Positions 6,596-7,296 of a stretch of 7,296 bases of DNA are shown here, piece after piece; position 1 is the stretch's first letter, and every line of letters begins with the position of its first letter. The position numbers and the translations under genes were made by a program. This DNA is from Ruminiclostridium sp. (GTDB lineage Bacteria > Bacillota > Clostridia > DSM-8532). The DNA lies in NCBI GenBank assembly GCA_003535195.1, contig DOHN01000031.1, positions 1-7,296 on the forward strand, written 5' to 3'. Below the pieces are notes generated by a model. The model had not been told where the DNA came from. It made no database searches and saw only the letters and a program-made list of their open reading frames with translations.

Positions 6596-7296
6596 ATGGC
6601 TTCAATTCAAAGCACCAACAATAACAGCAATGTAAATACAAGCCGAATAACCGGTCTGGTAAGCGGACTGGATACCGATGCCCTTGTCAAATCGATGATG
6701 GATGCTGCAAGAATTCCGCTGAATAAGCTTTACCAGCAGAAACAGCTGGCTGAATGGAGAAGGGATGCCTACAGGGAAGTTTCCAATTCCCTAAGGGCTT
6801 TTAATGATAAATATTTCGATATATTGAATAAAGACAGCTATATGCTCTCAGCATCGACTTACAAAGCTTTCAAAATCAACAACAGCAACAGCTCTGCGGC
6901 AGCTGTCAGCGCCAGCAGTAGCGCTATGGCGGGGACGCATACGCTGGTTGTCAATAATCTGGCGACCTCGGCTTCCTACAGCAGTGCTTTACAGGTCACC
7001 AAGGGAGTCACGGCCTCCGCTGCCGCCAATTATGCAGATGCTGTCGGAAAAGATTTTAAATTGACTCTGGATGGCCAATCCTATACCATTACTATAGATG
7101 AAACCGTCACAGATCTTTCGAGCCTTCAAGCTCTTGTTGATAAGCAGGTAGGCGGCGGCAAGGTGCTTCTGTCGGAGGATGCAGGCGGCTGCCTCAATAT
7201 TTCTGAGGTTGCTCTTTCAGGTGTGTACGGCATTTCTGTAAGCGGCGGCACCACCAGTGCATTAAGTGATTTAGGGTTTGCTTTAGGTGATAATTT
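6596..7296 (+). CDS. fliD: Flagellar filament cap protein FliD (HAP2), 5' part
   Basis: FliD is the cap under which flagellin subunits fold and polymerise. Only the first 233 codons lie in the window; the frame is open to the right edge, so the gene continues outside. After a short Asn/Ser-rich head (MASIQSTNNNSNVNTSRITG) comes the FliD N-terminal hallmark GLVSGLDTDALVKSMMDAA (20-38), then PLNKLYQQKQLAEWRRDAYR (41-60), a helical stretch, and AGTHTLVVNNLATSASYSSA (112-131). The middle domain starts around 150 with LTLDGQSYTITI and reaches SALSDLGFALGD (221-232) at the edge. The start ATG 6596 is eight bases after AGGAGGG (6581-6587), which overlaps the flgL stop TAG (6580-6582). A TTG at 6592 is out of frame and stops after ten codons. 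Complete FliD proteins are commonly 450 to 700 residues, so well over half may be missing. Direct placement after flgL, without fliW, csrA or flagellin, is worth noting. Confidence 0.93.
   Translation, partial: MASIQSTNNNSNVNTSRITGLVSGLDTDALVKSMMDAARIPLNKLYQQKQLAEWRRDAYREVSNSLRAFNDKYFDILNKDSYMLSASTYKAFKINNSNSSAAAVSASSSAMAGTHTLVVNNLATSASYSSALQVTKGVTASAAANYADAVGKDFKLTLDGQSYTITIDETVTDLSSLQALVDKQVGGGKVLLSEDAGGCLNISEVALSGVYGISVSGGTTSALSDLGFALGDN

Overview
The window is a run of six co-directional flagellar structural genes on the + strand: flgD, flgE, two different flgK genes in tandem, flgL, and the 5' part of fliD, which runs off the right edge. Every gene has a strong purine-rich Shine-Dalgarno sequence (AGGTGA, GGAGGA, AAGGAG, GGGAGG, AGGAGGG). 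Gaps between genes are only 6 to 35 bases, and I see no terminator or convincing internal promoter, so this looks like one transcription unit. The Shine-Dalgarno style, frequent AGG/AGA arginine codons, moderate GC content (judged by eye) and the protein sequences suggest a Gram-positive, Clostridia-like Firmicute. That placement is inference; genus cannot be read from the sequence.

Layout: bases 1-227 are a non-coding leader, AT-rich from about base 80. It holds weak promoter candidates and a 10-bp-phased ACAAT repeat with a small inverted repeat. Then come flgD (228-1037, hook cap and scaffold), flgE (1058-2413, hook subunit), flgK copy 1 (2449-3969), flgK copy 2 (3976-5514), flgL (5527-6582) and partial fliD (6596-7296+).

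How they work together: FlgD caps the growing hook while FlgE subunits polymerise beneath it. FlgD is then replaced by the hook-filament junction proteins FlgK (HAP1) and FlgL (HAP3), and FliD (HAP2) forms the cap under which flagellin assembles. The cluster therefore encodes the distal structure from hook to filament cap, roughly in assembly order. All are exported axial proteins without cleavable signal peptides.

Points that stand out: (1) two full-length, strongly diverged flgK genes side by side; (2) a FlgD whose C-terminal two thirds look like three diverged copies of a module of about 50 residues; (3) hook genes directly joined to junction and cap genes, with no flgM, flgN, fliW or csrA between them; (4) an acidic insertion in FlgK copy 1. 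I found no mobile element, CRISPR array, RNA gene or wholly unfamiliar system.
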